A DNA stretch of 64,000 bases from Bacteroidota bacterium (GCA_016183765.1 JACPEA010000001.1:239160-303159); one strand, 5' to 3'; counted from the stretch's first letter, positions 17,807 through 26,782 are shown. Notes: generated by a model not told the origin, from the sequence alone. A program made the numbers and translations.

Positions 17807-19530
17807 GCCAACTTGACTGGATAGTACTGGGGATCACACTCACGGCCATCATTGCCTATGGCCTGTACAAAAGCCGGACAGCCAAAAACCTGGAGGGCTA
17901 TTTCCTGAGCGATAGGAGCATGCCCTGGTACCTCGTGCTGTTAAGTATCATGGGAACACAGGCCAGCGCCATTACCTTCCTTTCCGCACCCGGACAGGCT
18001 TTCACAGATGGGATGCGTTTTGTGCAATATTATTTCGGATTACCGATTGCTATGGTGATACTTTGTATCACGTTTGTACCCCTGTTTCATAAAATAAAAG
18101 TGTTCACGGCGTACGAGTTCCTGGAGCAGAGGTTTGACCTGAAGACAAGAACTTTTACTTCCTTCCTCTTCCTGTTGTCGAGGGGCTTGTCAACCGGTAT
18201 CAGTATTTATGCACCTTCCATTATCCTGTCTTCTTTACTGGGCTGGGATATTTTCTGGACCAATATCGTCATGGGTGGTCTGCTCATCATCTATACGGTC
18301 AGTGGCGGTGCCAAAGCTGTGGCGTATACCCAGCAGTTACAACTGCTCATCATTTTTGCGGGTATGTTCGTGGCGGGCTATTGTATTGTTCATTACCTGC
18401 CGGAAGGAGTTGGGTTCACTGATGCATTGAAAGTAAGTGGTGCCTCAGGTAAGTTGAATGTGATCACTACCGGGATCTCTTCGGAAGGATTTGATTGGAA
18501 GGACCGGTACAATATCATCAGTGGTGTGATCGGAGGTTTTTTTCTGGCGCTGTCCTATTTTGGTACCGACCAGTCGCAGGTGGGCCGTTATCTTACGGCT
18601 AAAGATAATACGGAAAGCCGTATCGGTTTGCTCATGAATGGACTGGTAAAAGTGCCGATGCAGTTCCTGATCCTGTTATTGGGTGCCATGCTGTTTACGT
18701 TTTATCAGTTCAATTCTTCGCCGGTGTTTTTCAATAAGGCCGTTGCCGAAAAAGCGATGACCACGGGTTACAGGGATTCGCTCGCCGGTATCGAAAAAAA
18801 ATTCAATGAACAGCAACTGGTGCAGCAAAAGCTGAGCAGGAATTATGTGATTGATAAAAAAGAAAATTACAAGGACAGCCTTCGCGAAGGGTCTGTGAAA
18901 CTTTCTGCCATTCAGAAAGAATATAAGACCGTCCTGAAGAAGGCCCTGCCGGCTGATGATACCAGCGATACCAATTATATCTTTCTCAGGTTTGTGGTCG
19001 ATTTCCTGCCCAAAGGTATCGTGGGCCTTCTCATTGCCATCATTTTCCTGGCTGCCTGGGGGTCTATTGCAGCAGCACTCAACTCACTGGCTTCCTGCAC
19101 CATGATCGATTTTCATGTGCGCTTCCGCGGCTCTGCCTACGATAGTACCAATGCAGTAAAATGTGCTGATGAATACAAACTGTCTAAATATTATACGTTA
19201 GGTTGGGGTATTTTCTGCATCATCACTGCAGAATTCGCCACCGGTATGGGGAGCCTGATTGAGGCGGTGAATGTGCTGGGATCACTTTTCTATGGTGTGA
19301 TACTTGGTATTTTCCTGGTTGCGTTCTACTGTAAAAAAGTAGGGGGTAATGCCGTCTTTATTGCCGCAATCATCGGTGAGCTGGTGGTCATCGCTTTTTT
19401 CCTCATGGACAAATACAATGTGATCGGCCTCGGATTCCTCTGGCTGAATGTGGTTGGCGCCGTGGCGGTGGTATTGCTGGCCTTAGTGCTGCAGCTCTTT
19501 ATGAGAAAGCAATTAGTAACTGCTAATTAA
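17803..19530 (+). CDS. Sodium:solute symporter (SSS family)
   Basis: A 575-aa inner-membrane transporter with about 13-14 hydrophobic segments. LEGYFLSDRSMPWYLVLLSIMGTQASAITFLSAPG-type signatures at the N-terminus place it in the SSS family, which moves a solute with Na+. A hydrophilic insert of about 80 residues (about 315-385, rich in K/E/Q) interrupts the membrane core between helices and is unusual in simple members. The ATGA overlap couples it to the preceding small protein. As it follows a PIG-L deacetylase, it may import the sugar or acyl product of that enzyme; this is inference. Confidence 0.88.
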   Translation: MSQLDWIVLGITLTAIIAYGLYKSRTAKNLEGYFLSDRSMPWYLVLLSIMGTQASAITFLSAPGQAFTDGMRFVQYYFGLPIAMVILCITFVPLFHKIKVFTAYEFLEQRFDLKTRTFTSFLFLLSRGLSTGISIYAPSIILSSLLGWDIFWTNIVMGGLLIIYTVSGGAKAVAYTQQLQLLIIFAGMFVAGYCIVHYLPEGVGFTDALKVSGASGKLNVITTGISSEGFDWKDRYNIISGVIGGFFLALSYFGTDQSQVGRYLTAKDNTESRIGLLMNGLVKVPMQFLILLLGAMLFTFYQFNSSPVFFNKAVAEKAMTTGYRDSLAGIEKKFNEQQLVQQKLSRNYVIDKKENYKDSLREGSVKLSAIQKEYKTVLKKALPADDTSDTNYIFLRFVVDFLPKGIVGLLIAIIFLAAWGSIAAALNSLASCTMIDFHVRFRGSAYDSTNAVKCADEYKLSKYYTLGWGIFCIITAEFATGMGSLIEAVNVLGSLFYGVILGIFLVAFYCKKVGGNAVFIAAIIGELVVIAFFLMDKYNVIGLGFLWLNVVGAVAVVLLALVLQLFMRKQLVTAN

Positions 19531-20863
19531 TCCTCCACGGCCATTCCCTATTTCTATAAGACTTGATCAGGTAGGCGATCACTCCCAACCCGATCACGGT
19601 GATTCCACCCATCATCATCTTATGTCCTGTAGAGAAAAAGATATAGCCCCAGATCAGTATGGCCAATATTACAGGCAGGGGATAAAGGGGCATTCGCCAG
19701 GCAAAATGCGACTTCCCTTTCCGTTTTACCAGCCACATCAGTCCGATACCCTGTCCGATGAACTGTATCAGTATCCGCATGGCGAGAATGGCGTCGATCA
19801 CGTCTCTCAGCTTGAACAGGAGACTGAATACAAATGCAATACCGCCGAGGAATAGGAGAGAGATGTGCGGAAAATGTTTGGTAGGATGCAGTTTGGCGAA
19901 GATCTTAAAAAAAGCGCCGTCGCTGGCGGCTGCAAAGGGAATGCGGCTGTAACCCAAAGTGGCCGAAAATACGGAGGCGAATGCCACCCAGAGAATCAGG
20001 ATGGTGGCGATGGTGGCGGAAGTGGATCCCGACAGGTGCTGTACAAATTCACTCACCACGAATTTGCTTTTCTGTATCTGTTCAAGGGGCAATACGGAAG
20101 CCACGCTGATATTCATCATGAGGTAGAGCACGGCGATCCCGGCTATGGAGATGAACATACTTCGCGGGATGTTTTTTTGGGGTTGCACGATCTCTCCACC
20201 TAAATGACAGACATTGTAATATCCGAGGTAACTGTATACGGATTTTACACTGGCAAAACCCAGAGCGGCAGCAAAAGCATGATCTACCTGTAAACCGTTA
20301 TTGATCTGTTGAACCGGTTCGAGAAAATGTCCGTGAAACAGTCCCCCTCCGATGATCCAGGACAAGGTGACCAGCACGCCCACCCATAACAGCACGCTGA
20401 TCTTACCAATGGCTTCTATTTTCCGGTACAGCAGCGCTACGATCAGGATCACCAGGCCTCCGCTGACAGATTTGCTCTGCCATTCTTCGAGATGGGTGAT
20501 ATAACCGGCATACTGTGCAAACCCGATAGCAGCAGACGCAATGACCAGCGGCGCCTGTATCATGGTTTGCCAAACAAACAGAAAACTCATCAGCTTGCCC
20601 CACTTGGGACCGTAGCCTTCTTTTAAAAAGTTGTAACTGCCTCCGGCCAACGGGTAGGTAGCGCCCAGCTGGCTCCAGATCATGGCATCTATGAATGAAA
20701 GAACGGCGCCCGCGATCCAGGCATATAAAAACCAGGGACCCTTCAGGGTCTCTGCCACCACACTTAACACCACGAATGGGCCAATGCCCACCATATCGGT
20801 CATGTTAATGGCCGTAGCCTGTAAAAGGCTTATCTTTCTTTCCAGTTTTGGTTGCTCGCTCAT
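19523..20863 (-). CDS. APC-family amino acid permease
   Basis: A 446-aa inner-membrane protein with about 12 hydrophobic segments. The N-terminus RKISLLQATAINMTDMVGIGPFVV has the unwound glycine-rich TM1 typical of amino acid/polyamine permeases, and ATYPLAGGSYNFLKEGYGPKWG (TM3 loop) is also typical. Substrate cannot be read from sequence. The gene converges with the symporter; the last 8 bases overlap, and no terminator hairpin is apparent there. It is divergent from the GH13 gene with a short 47-nt gap. Confidence 0.88.
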   Translation of the reverse strand: MSEQPKLERKISLLQATAINMTDMVGIGPFVVLSVVAETLKGPWFLYAWIAGAVLSFIDAMIWSQLGATYPLAGGSYNFLKEGYGPKWGKLMSFLFVWQTMIQAPLVIASAAIGFAQYAGYITHLEEWQSKSVSGGLVILIVALLYRKIEAIGKISVLLWVGVLVTLSWIIGGGLFHGHFLEPVQQINNGLQVDHAFAAALGFASVKSVYSYLGYYNVCHLGGEIVQPQKNIPRSMFISIAGIAVLYLMMNISVASVLPLEQIQKSKFVVSEFVQHLSGSTSATIATILILWVAFASVFSATLGYSRIPFAAASDGAFFKIFAKLHPTKHFPHISLLFLGGIAFVFSLLFKLRDVIDAILAMRILIQFIGQGIGLMWLVKRKGKSHFAWRMPLYPLPVILAILIWGYIFFSTGHKMMMGGITVIGLGVIAYLIKSYRNREWPWRIN

Positions 20864-20910
20864 ATGCTTGTGAACATAAAACTATTTCTTTGTAAGCAGA
20901 CTAACCCGTT

Positions 20911-22182
20911 ATGCGTAAAAAGTTTTTAACAGTAGCCTGGGCAAAAACTGCCAATATATACGAGGTCAATATCCGGCAGTACACCGTGGAGGGTACATTT
21001 ATGGCCTTCAGCAATCATTTGCCGCGACTGCGTGCAATGGGGGTTGATATCCTATGGCTCATGCCCATCACACCCATCAGTGAAAAAGAGCGGCTGGGTA
21101 GCCTGGGCAGTTATTATGCCTGCAGCAGTTATATGCGTGTGAGTCCCGAATTTGGCAACCTGAACGATTTCAAACACCTTGTACGGGAAGCCCACCTGTT
21201 GGGTTTTAAAGTGATCATCGACTGGGTGGCCAATCATACGGGATGGGATCACGAATGGACCGTTGTTCATCCCGAATGGTACGTGAAAGATGCGCAGGGC
21301 GGTTTTACGGAACGAAACGGATGGAAGGATGTCATCGACCTTGACTATACCAACAGCGCCATGCGTGAAGCCATGATCGAAGCCATGAAGTACTGGGTGG
21401 ACGAATGTAATATCGATGGTTTCCGTTGTGATATGGCACACCTGGTCACACTTGATTTCTGGAAAGAAGCCAGAACGGCCTGCGATGCCATCAAACCCCT
21501 GTTCTGGCTGGCAGAATGCGAAGAGACAAGTTATCATGATGTATTTGATGTTAGCTATGCCTGGAGCTGGATGCACACTACCGGCAAACAGGCAAATGGA
21601 GAAGCCTCTTTGCACGATGTTCGCGAAGTATTACATGCGTATACGCAATATCCGGAAGGCGCCCGAAAACTGTTCTTCACCACCAATCATGATGAGAACA
21701 GCTGGAATGGCACCGAGTATGAGAAATATGGCAAAGCGGCCAAAGCCTGGGCCGTATTTACCGCTACCTGGGAGCGGGGCATGCCACTGATCTATAGCGG
21801 ACAGGAGAGTCCCAATACCAAACGGATAGCATTTTTTCACAAAGACCTGTTTGAATGGAAATACCCGTTGCAGCTGGAAGATTTTTACCGGGAACTGTTA
21901 CACCTGCACAAAACCAACCCGGCAGTGCAGGAGGGCGAAACCTTTATCCTTCCGTCGGCATACGATGACCAGCTGATGGTCTTCCTGCGCCGCAGAAACG
22001 AAGCGATGGTACTTGTTTTGCTCAATATATCCAACCAGGACCGTTTACAGGTGTCTGTGCAGCATGAGTGGCTCACCGGAAAATTCAGGAATATTTTTAC
22101 CGGCCTCGAATTCTACTTCAACGGATCGGAAAGTTTTGAACTACAGTCCGGCGAATATTTTGTTTATGAGAAGATGACTTAG
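20911..22182 (+). CDS. Cytoplasmic GH13 alpha-amylase-family glycosidase
   Basis: A 423-aa TIM-barrel enzyme without signal peptide, so it acts inside the cell on alpha-glucans or related glucosides. Conserved regions are visible: DWVANHTG (region I), DGFRCDMAHL (region II, nucleophile Asp), WLAECEE (region III, acid/base Glu) and FTTNHDENSW (region IV, transition-state Asp). The C-terminal 70 residues form a small beta domain. It is smaller than secreted amylases (usually over 480 aa), as is common for cytoplasmic maltodextrin-type members. Exact specificity is unknown. Confidence 0.87.
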   Translation: MRKKFLTVAWAKTANIYEVNIRQYTVEGTFMAFSNHLPRLRAMGVDILWLMPITPISEKERLGSLGSYYACSSYMRVSPEFGNLNDFKHLVREAHLLGFKVIIDWVANHTGWDHEWTVVHPEWYVKDAQGGFTERNGWKDVIDLDYTNSAMREAMIEAMKYWVDECNIDGFRCDMAHLVTLDFWKEARTACDAIKPLFWLAECEETSYHDVFDVSYAWSWMHTTGKQANGEASLHDVREVLHAYTQYPEGARKLFFTTNHDENSWNGTEYEKYGKAAKAWAVFTATWERGMPLIYSGQESPNTKRIAFFHKDLFEWKYPLQLEDFYRELLHLHKTNPAVQEGETFILPSAYDDQLMVFLRRRNEAMVLVLLNISNQDRLQVSVQHEWLTGKFRNIFTGLEFYFNGSESFELQSGEYFVYEKMT

Positions 22183-22191
22183 CCCCCCCAC

Positions 22192-22224
22192 AAAAAAAGC
22201 GGCGGTCTCCCAGAAACCGCCGCC
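22192..22224 (-). terminator. Terminator of the htrA gene
   Basis: GCGGCGGT and ACCGCCGC pair over 8 bp around a 9-nt loop. Read on the minus strand the stem is followed by TTTTTTT, so it ends htrA transcription. On the plus strand it is followed by A, so it would not serve the GH13 gene well. Confidence 0.7.
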
Positions 22225-22233
22225 TAAAAAATA

Positions 22234-22281
22234 CATTCTATCATTCACTCATCCACTCATCCACTCATTCAATCATTGAGT
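22234..22281. repeat. Octamer-period array downstream of htrA
   Basis: Six 8-nt units in strict register: CATTCTAT, CATTCACT, CATCCACT, CATCCACT, CATTCAAT, CATTGAGT. The first two units recur in the array at 25677, and CATTCACT recurs in reverse complement at 48386. Confidence 0.75.
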
Positions 22282-22282
22282 C

Positions 22283-23806
22283 CTAATCCACATCACTCAG
22301 ATCCAACGGATACGGATAAGTGCTTTCAAATCCGGGATACACCCCTTCGATCTTTACTTTTCTTCCTTTATTGATAGAGAGGATCTTGTCCAGCTCATTC
22401 ACACTCTTGATCTCCTGGTCGTTCACGCTGGTGATGATAAAGCCTTCCTGCATCCTTGTTTTCTTCAATAGACCATCGCCGATCTTTTTCACCAGTACGC
22501 CACCGTTGATCTGGTTGACTGCAGCTGTTTTGCTGTCGATGGCAACCAGTTCGGCTCCCAGTTTTTCCAGGATGCCGGTTGTTTTTACGATATCTGTTGT
22601 GCCAGCCTTGTTTTTCAGGGTCAGCGATACGGTATTTTCTTTACCACCACGCAGGTAAGTCAGTGAAATTTTGTCGCCCGGTTTGTAACGGGTAACCTGC
22701 TCCTGCAGTTCAGGACCGGTAGTCACTCCCTTACCGTTGATCCTGGTTACCACATCTCCTTTCTTGATACCGGCAGCTGCGGCAGCGCCATCAGAAGGCA
22801 CGTCGGTAACGTAAACACCTTCACCCTCTTTATAACCAGCGCCAAGTTCTTTTTTCTGCTCATCGGTCAGGTTCTCTTTCGGGTACTGGATACCGATGAA
22901 AGCACGCTGTACCGCACCGAATTTTACGATGTCGGTCACGATCTTCTTCACTATGTTTACCGGAATGGCGTAAGAGTAACCCGCATAAGATCCGGTTGGG
23001 GAAGCGATGGCGGAATTGATGCCGATCAGTTCACCACTGGTATTGATCAGGGCACCGCCACTGTTGCCGGGATTTACAGCAGCATCGGTCTGTATAAAGG
23101 ATTCGATGGCTGTATTGCTTTGCCTGTCATTGATTCCGATGGACCTTGATTTGGCACTGACGATACCCGCTGTAACGGTCACATCCAGGGTAAGCGGGTA
23201 GCCGATGGCCAGTACCCATTGGCCCAGTTTGGTATCATCGCTGTTCCCGTATACGAGGTAGGGCAGGCCCTTACCTTCGACCTTGATCACAGCCAGGTCA
23301 CTGCTTGGGTCGGTGCCTACGATGGTTGCTTTATAGGTTTTTTTATTGGACAGGGTCACGTTGATATCGTCGGCACCATCCACCACGTGGTTATTGGTAA
23401 CAATGTATCCGTCATCGGTAATGATGACACCGCTGCCGCTGGCACGCTGTTCGGGTATGATACGGGGACCGCCACCAAAGACATCGCCAAAATCATCCCC
23501 GAACAGGTCGGAGAAAGGATTGGAGAAACGCTGGCGGGCAGAGTTGCTTACCTGCTTGGCTTTTGTTTTTGTTTTGATATGCACTACTGCAGGGGTGGCG
23601 GTAGTAGCCGCCGGGGTAAAATCAATGGCGCCGGCCGGGGTATTGTTATTGCCAAAAAAACCGGCATAATTTACAGGCAGTTTCCCCGCATCCTGGATAC
23701 CTGCGGTCTGGTGGTCCATAAATTTTCCATAGCCCCATACACTCATAACAGCGGTGCTGGCACTGATGGCCACTACGGCTACAATATTCTTGAGGTTCAT
23801 ATTCAT
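22283..23806 (-). CDS. HtrA/DegP-family periplasmic serine protease
   Basis: A 507-aa envelope protease/chaperone. A signal-anchor helix (IVAVVAISASTAVMSVWG) leads into a linker and a trypsin-like domain with the complete triad: H140 in VTNNHVVDG, D170 in PSSDLAVIKV and S249 in NPGNSGGAL. Two PDZ domains follow (about 300-400 and 410-500); the first has the carboxylate-binding region and the KKGDVVTRINGKGV signature. The family degrades misfolded periplasmic proteins. Residues about 85-115 form a G/F/D-rich loop before the protease core. Confidence 0.93.
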   Translation of the reverse strand: MNMNLKNIVAVVAISASTAVMSVWGYGKFMDHQTAGIQDAGKLPVNYAGFFGNNNTPAGAIDFTPAATTATPAVVHIKTKTKAKQVSNSARQRFSNPFSDLFGDDFGDVFGGGPRIIPEQRASGSGVIITDDGYIVTNNHVVDGADDINVTLSNKKTYKATIVGTDPSSDLAVIKVEGKGLPYLVYGNSDDTKLGQWVLAIGYPLTLDVTVTAGIVSAKSRSIGINDRQSNTAIESFIQTDAAVNPGNSGGALINTSGELIGINSAIASPTGSYAGYSYAIPVNIVKKIVTDIVKFGAVQRAFIGIQYPKENLTDEQKKELGAGYKEGEGVYVTDVPSDGAAAAAGIKKGDVVTRINGKGVTTGPELQEQVTRYKPGDKISLTYLRGGKENTVSLTLKNKAGTTDIVKTTGILEKLGAELVAIDSKTAAVNQINGGVLVKKIGDGLLKKTRMQEGFIITSVNDQEIKSVNELDKILSINKGRKVKIEGVYPGFESTYPYPLDLSDVD

Positions 23807-23940
23807 GTTATGGCTCTTTTTGGATTAATAGTTCAAATTCTATGCCTTTCTGATAGCAAATAAACGAACCTGTTTAATTGACAGGTCACCGGTTTCACCA
23901 TTTAACAAATGTTTTACGGCAATCCTCGTAGATGGACCGT

Positions 23941-23989
23941 CAGTCGTCAGTCGTCAGTCGTCAGTCGTCATTCGCCAGTCGTCAGTCGT
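23941..23989. repeat. Heptad array CAGTCGT x7
   Basis: Seven 7-nt units in register: CAGTCGT four times, one variant CATTCGC, then CAGTCGT twice. The array lies in the 254-nt gap between the htrA start and the LuxC-like gene end. Apart from this array and the next one, that gap shows no other feature. Confidence 0.8.
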
Positions 23990-24026
23990 CAGGCTTGCAC
24001 GAAGTCATACCCTGAGATATTCCCCA

Positions 24027-24054
24027 CTCACTACTGACTACTCACGACTCACGT
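24027..24054. repeat. Second heptad array in the same gap
   Basis: Four 7-nt words (CTCACTA, CTGACTA, CTCACGA, CTCACGT) end six bases before the LuxC-like stop codon. They share the period of the CAGTCGT array 40 nt upstream but not its word. Confidence 0.6.
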
Positions 24055-24060
24055 AGCCAT

Positions 24061-25065
24061 TCACGCCCCCAGCCCCATCAGAAATGCCATCGTATCCACC
24101 CCGTCCGCATAATCCGTTAATCCCGGGCTCTGGGCCTTGCCAAAGGACAGGTAACCGTGACCGACGATACACTGGATATCGTTGTTGTTCTCCAGGCTCA
24201 GGGCCAGTTCTGCTGCATTTTCGTAAAACTGGTAATGCAGCTGGCTTACGGGCGAGAAAGGAGAACTGTTCTCTGTCATCACCACGGTATCGTTGTTCAT
24301 ATAGTATTTGTTACCCATGATCAGCAGGGCCAGGTGGTAATCGTAGTTGTGTTTGTATTTATGGAACTCCATAAAATGCCCGTAATGCCTGAGTGCATCC
24401 AGTAGGGGCATAAAATCGTAGTCTTTGGGAACGAACAGTTGGGTAATATTCCGGCAACCCAGGCCAAAATAGCGTTGGATATCTTCCGAAAGCGCTTCCA
24501 GTTCTGCCGGGGTTTCGGTACCGTCCAGTACGGCCACGGAGGTACGGTTACGGCGGATGATATGGGGATATTTGCCGAAGTAATAGTCAAAATACCGGCC
24601 CGAATTGTTGCTGCCGGTGGCGATATAGGCATCGCAGCCGGTCAGTCTTTCCGCAAAAGAAACTTCATCCTGGATGGTCAGATCCCACTCATATAATTTT
24701 TTTATCAGGTGTTTGATCAGTATTTCGTCTTTAGAAGAAGTTTTGATGGTAGCCACATGGCCGCTGACGAATACGCACAGAAAATCGTGAAAGCCCACCA
24801 GCGGTATGTTTCCGGCCATAACGATGCCGATATTTTTAGGATTGACCTGTTTTTCGGGCACGCCGTAACTGGCTGCCCAGTTCTGCAAAAATGACGGGTC
24901 CAGGAACTGCCGGGCGATATTTTCGGTGGCCCGGTTGATAAATTCAGGGATGAACCACTGGTTTTCGCGGTAGGCGCGGGCTTTTACTTCCTCCCATTCT
25001 TCCGAAGGCTCCAGCAGATACCGGCCCAAGCGGTCCAGTAATATAATTCGTTCTTGTAAAATCAT
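24061..25065 (-). CDS. Acyl-CoA reductase (LuxC-like)
   Basis: A 334-aa protein of the LuxC/acyl-CoA reductase family (aldehyde dehydrogenase fold). Visible elements are the nucleotide-binding strand IGIVMAGNIPLVGFHDFLCV (about residue 77-96), ATIKTSSKDEILIKHL, ATGSNNSGRYFDYYFG and the active-site cysteine in YFGLGCRNITQLFVPK. LuxC reduces a fatty acyl group to the aldehyde; no luxD, luxE or luciferase gene is present here. In Bacteroidota the gene is usually divergent from a ferredoxin, as here, suggesting a linked redox role that is still undefined. Confidence 0.82.
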   Translation of the reverse strand: MILQERIILLDRLGRYLLEPSEEWEEVKARAYRENQWFIPEFINRATENIARQFLDPSFLQNWAASYGVPEKQVNPKNIGIVMAGNIPLVGFHDFLCVFVSGHVATIKTSSKDEILIKHLIKKLYEWDLTIQDEVSFAERLTGCDAYIATGSNNSGRYFDYYFGKYPHIIRRNRTSVAVLDGTETPAELEALSEDIQRYFGLGCRNITQLFVPKDYDFMPLLDALRHYGHFMEFHKYKHNYDYHLALLIMGNKYYMNNDTVVMTENSSPFSPVSQLHYQFYENAAELALSLENNNDIQCIVGHGYLSFGKAQSPGLTDYADGVDTMAFLMGLGA

Positions 25066-25088
25066 TTATCAGCCGTATTTTTGATATG

Positions 25089-25096
25089 CAAATGTA
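25089..25096 (-). promoter_or_regulatory. -7 box for the LuxC-like gene
   Basis: TACATTTG on the minus strand matches TAnnTTTG, 24 nt before the start codon. A TTTG lies upstream at a short 15-nt spacing. Confidence 0.45.
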
Positions 25097-25125
25097 GAAT
25101 CACTAACTCAACAAACCCATTTTGT

Positions 25126-25473
25126 ATGGCTATCAAAATTACAGAAGAGTGTATCAACTGCGGAGCCTGCGAGCCCGAATGTCCCAACAACGCTATTTAT
25201 GAAGGTGGTGTTGAATGGTCTATCTCCGATGGAACCACTGTAAAAGGCGATTTCACCCTGTTAGACGGAACAGTCGTATCAACTGATCAGCGTTTTGCAC
25301 CGATCAGCGTAGACACGTATTACATTACACCTAACAAATGCACCGAGTGCCAGGGCTTTCATGAAGAACCCCAGTGCGCTGCTGTTTGCCCGGTAGATTG
25401 CTGTGTACCGGATGAAATGTACCGCGAAACCGTAGAGTCGCTGCTTGAAAAGAAAGGCAGATTGCACATCTAA
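25126..25473 (+). CDS. 4Fe-4S dicluster ferredoxin
   Basis: A 115-aa electron carrier with two cluster motifs: CINCGACEPECP near the N-terminus, then CTECQGFHEEPQCAAVCP, in which extra residues separate the ligands as in Alvin-type 2[4Fe-4S] ferredoxins. The ORF-track start is a TTG at 25081; the ATG at 25126 gives the canonical MAIKITEECINCGAC start and is chosen. It is divergent from the acyl-CoA reductase, and that pairing suggests it may supply or accept its electrons (inference). Confidence 0.92.
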   Translation: MAIKITEECINCGACEPECPNNAIYEGGVEWSISDGTTVKGDFTLLDGTVVSTDQRFAPISVDTYYITPNKCTECQGFHEEPQCAAVCPVDCCVPDEMYRETVESLLEKKGRLHI

Positions 25474-25509
25474 TGCACATCCCCATGTGCGAAACTTTAA
25501 CACCAAAAA

Positions 25510-25541
25510 CTTGCAAAAAGCCTGTGGCTGGTGTATCTTAG
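25510..25541 (+). promoter_or_regulatory. Candidate promoter of the small RNA downstream of the ferredoxin gene
   Basis: CTTG (25510-25513), 20 nt, then TATCTTAG (25534-25541) resembles the Bacteroidota promoter form. It lies in the ferredoxin-ddl gap, 233 nt before ddl. Confidence 0.4.
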
Positions 25542-25547
25542 AGTTGT

Positions 25548-25655
25548 TAATCGCAGTATTAATAATTGTTGCCTTCAACCGGTAACAACCAGTAACGGCG
25601 GGTGATATTTCCCGTCAACGTGAGGTGAAGAGACAGGCCGTTTCTTCACCTTTTT
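25548..25655 (+). ncRNA. Candidate small RNA with three hairpins and its own terminator
   Basis: The 301-nt gap between ferredoxin and ddl holds a compact structured element. Hairpin 1 is TTGTTGCC/GGTAACAA (25566-25588), hairpin 2 GGCGGG/CCCGTC (25597-25616), and hairpin 3 a 12-bp stem from AGGTGAAGA to TCTTCACCT (25623-25651) followed by TTTTT. A promoter-like sequence precedes it by about 7 nt. No reading frame of note crosses it. It could be a stand-alone RNA or a terminated leader of ddl. I do not recognise it as a known family. Confidence 0.4.
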
Positions 25656-25676
25656 GTTTCCCCTCCCAATAATTCC

Positions 25677-25740
25677 CATTCTATCATTCTATCATTCTAT
25701 CATTCTATCATTCACTCATTCATTCATTGCCCCATTGCCC
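25677..25740. repeat. Octamer-period array before ddl
   Basis: Eight 8-nt units in strict register: CATTCTAT four times, CATTCACT, CATTCATT, CATTGCCC twice. The array is placed between the candidate RNA terminator and the ddl start. Confidence 0.85.
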
Positions 25741-25774
25741 CATCCGTCCTATATTTGTTTCACAAAAACCTGAT

Positions 25775-26755
25775 ATGAAAAAAAGGATCGCCCTGGTTAC
25801 CGGTGGATTAAGCGGAGAAGCACAGATCAGTTATAAAAGTGCTGTTACGGTAGGCAGTAATGTTGACAGGGACAAGTTCGATGTATACCGTATCGATATC
25901 AACCCCGAAGGCTGGTGGTATGAGCCTGTGAACGGTGAACGTTCCAAAGTAAACCGGGATGATTTTTCTGTCACTGATAACGGTTCCGCCATACATTTTG
26001 ATGCCGTATTGCTTTGTATACACGGTACACCCGGCGAAGATGGGAAGCTGCAGGGATATTTCGATATGCTCAAATTGCCTTACACCAGTTGCGATGTTGC
26101 CACATCCGCACTAACTTTCAATAAGCGGTACACCGTTGCCGTGGCTGCTTTTGGCGGTATTCATGTGGCAAGATCCTTACACCTGTTCAAACATACACCC
26201 ATCGCTCCCGAAGCCATACTGTCACAGTTAACACTCCCCGTATTCGTAAAACCCAATAACGGGGGAAGCAGTATCGGCATGAGCAAAGTGAATGAAGCCG
26301 TTGAACTGGCAGCTGCACTGGCCAAAGCTTTTCAGGAAGATGACCAGGTACTGGTAGAAGAGTTTATCAGCGGCCGCGAATTCACCATCGGGGTTTTCAA
26401 GAACAAAGGCGAGATCATAGTATTGCCCATCACAGAGATCGAGACCCATAATGAGTTCTTTGATTTTGAGGCCAAATACCAGGGGAAAAGTAAGGAAACC
26501 ACACCGGCCCTCATTGATGAAGGCATGAAAGCCCAACTGGAAGCCGCTGCCAAACGGGTATACGAAGTGTTGAATTGCCGCGGGGTAGTGCGGATCGATT
26601 TTATTTATAACACTGCCACCTCACAACCCTATATGCTGGAAGTGAATACCGTACCCGGCCAGAGCGAAGCCAGTGTGATACCACAGCAGGTAAGGGCCAT
26701 GGGCTGGTCGCTGAAAGATTTTTATTCCGCAGTGATCGAACAGGCATTTCGTTAA
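25775..26755 (+). CDS. ddl: D-alanine--D-alanine ligase
   Basis: A 326-aa ATP-grasp enzyme joining two D-alanines for peptidoglycan synthesis. The N-terminus IALVTGGLSGEAQISYKS is the substrate-binding loop; LCIHGTPGEDGKLQGYFDML, FVKPNNGGSSIGMSK (ATP-binding loop) and the end region LEVNTVPGQSEASVIPQQ are the standard ligand sites. The ORF track starts at 25727 within the octamer array; the ATG at 25775 gives the usual N-terminus. It is followed 91 nt later by a PASTA protein in the same direction, so cell-wall genes are grouped here. Confidence 0.95.
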   Translation: MKKRIALVTGGLSGEAQISYKSAVTVGSNVDRDKFDVYRIDINPEGWWYEPVNGERSKVNRDDFSVTDNGSAIHFDAVLLCIHGTPGEDGKLQGYFDMLKLPYTSCDVATSALTFNKRYTVAVAAFGGIHVARSLHLFKHTPIAPEAILSQLTLPVFVKPNNGGSSIGMSKVNEAVELAAALAKAFQEDDQVLVEEFISGREFTIGVFKNKGEIIVLPITEIETHNEFFDFEAKYQGKSKETTPALIDEGMKAQLEAAAKRVYEVLNCRGVVRIDFIYNTATSQPYMLEVNTVPGQSEASVIPQQVRAMGWSLKDFYSAVIEQAFR

Positions 26756-26782
26756 TTTTTAGATTTAGTCCCGGTTAACCGG

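Noticed and set aside
23941-24054. Possible CRISPR-like repeat array
   Set aside because: Units are 7 nt with no spacers and there are no cas genes.
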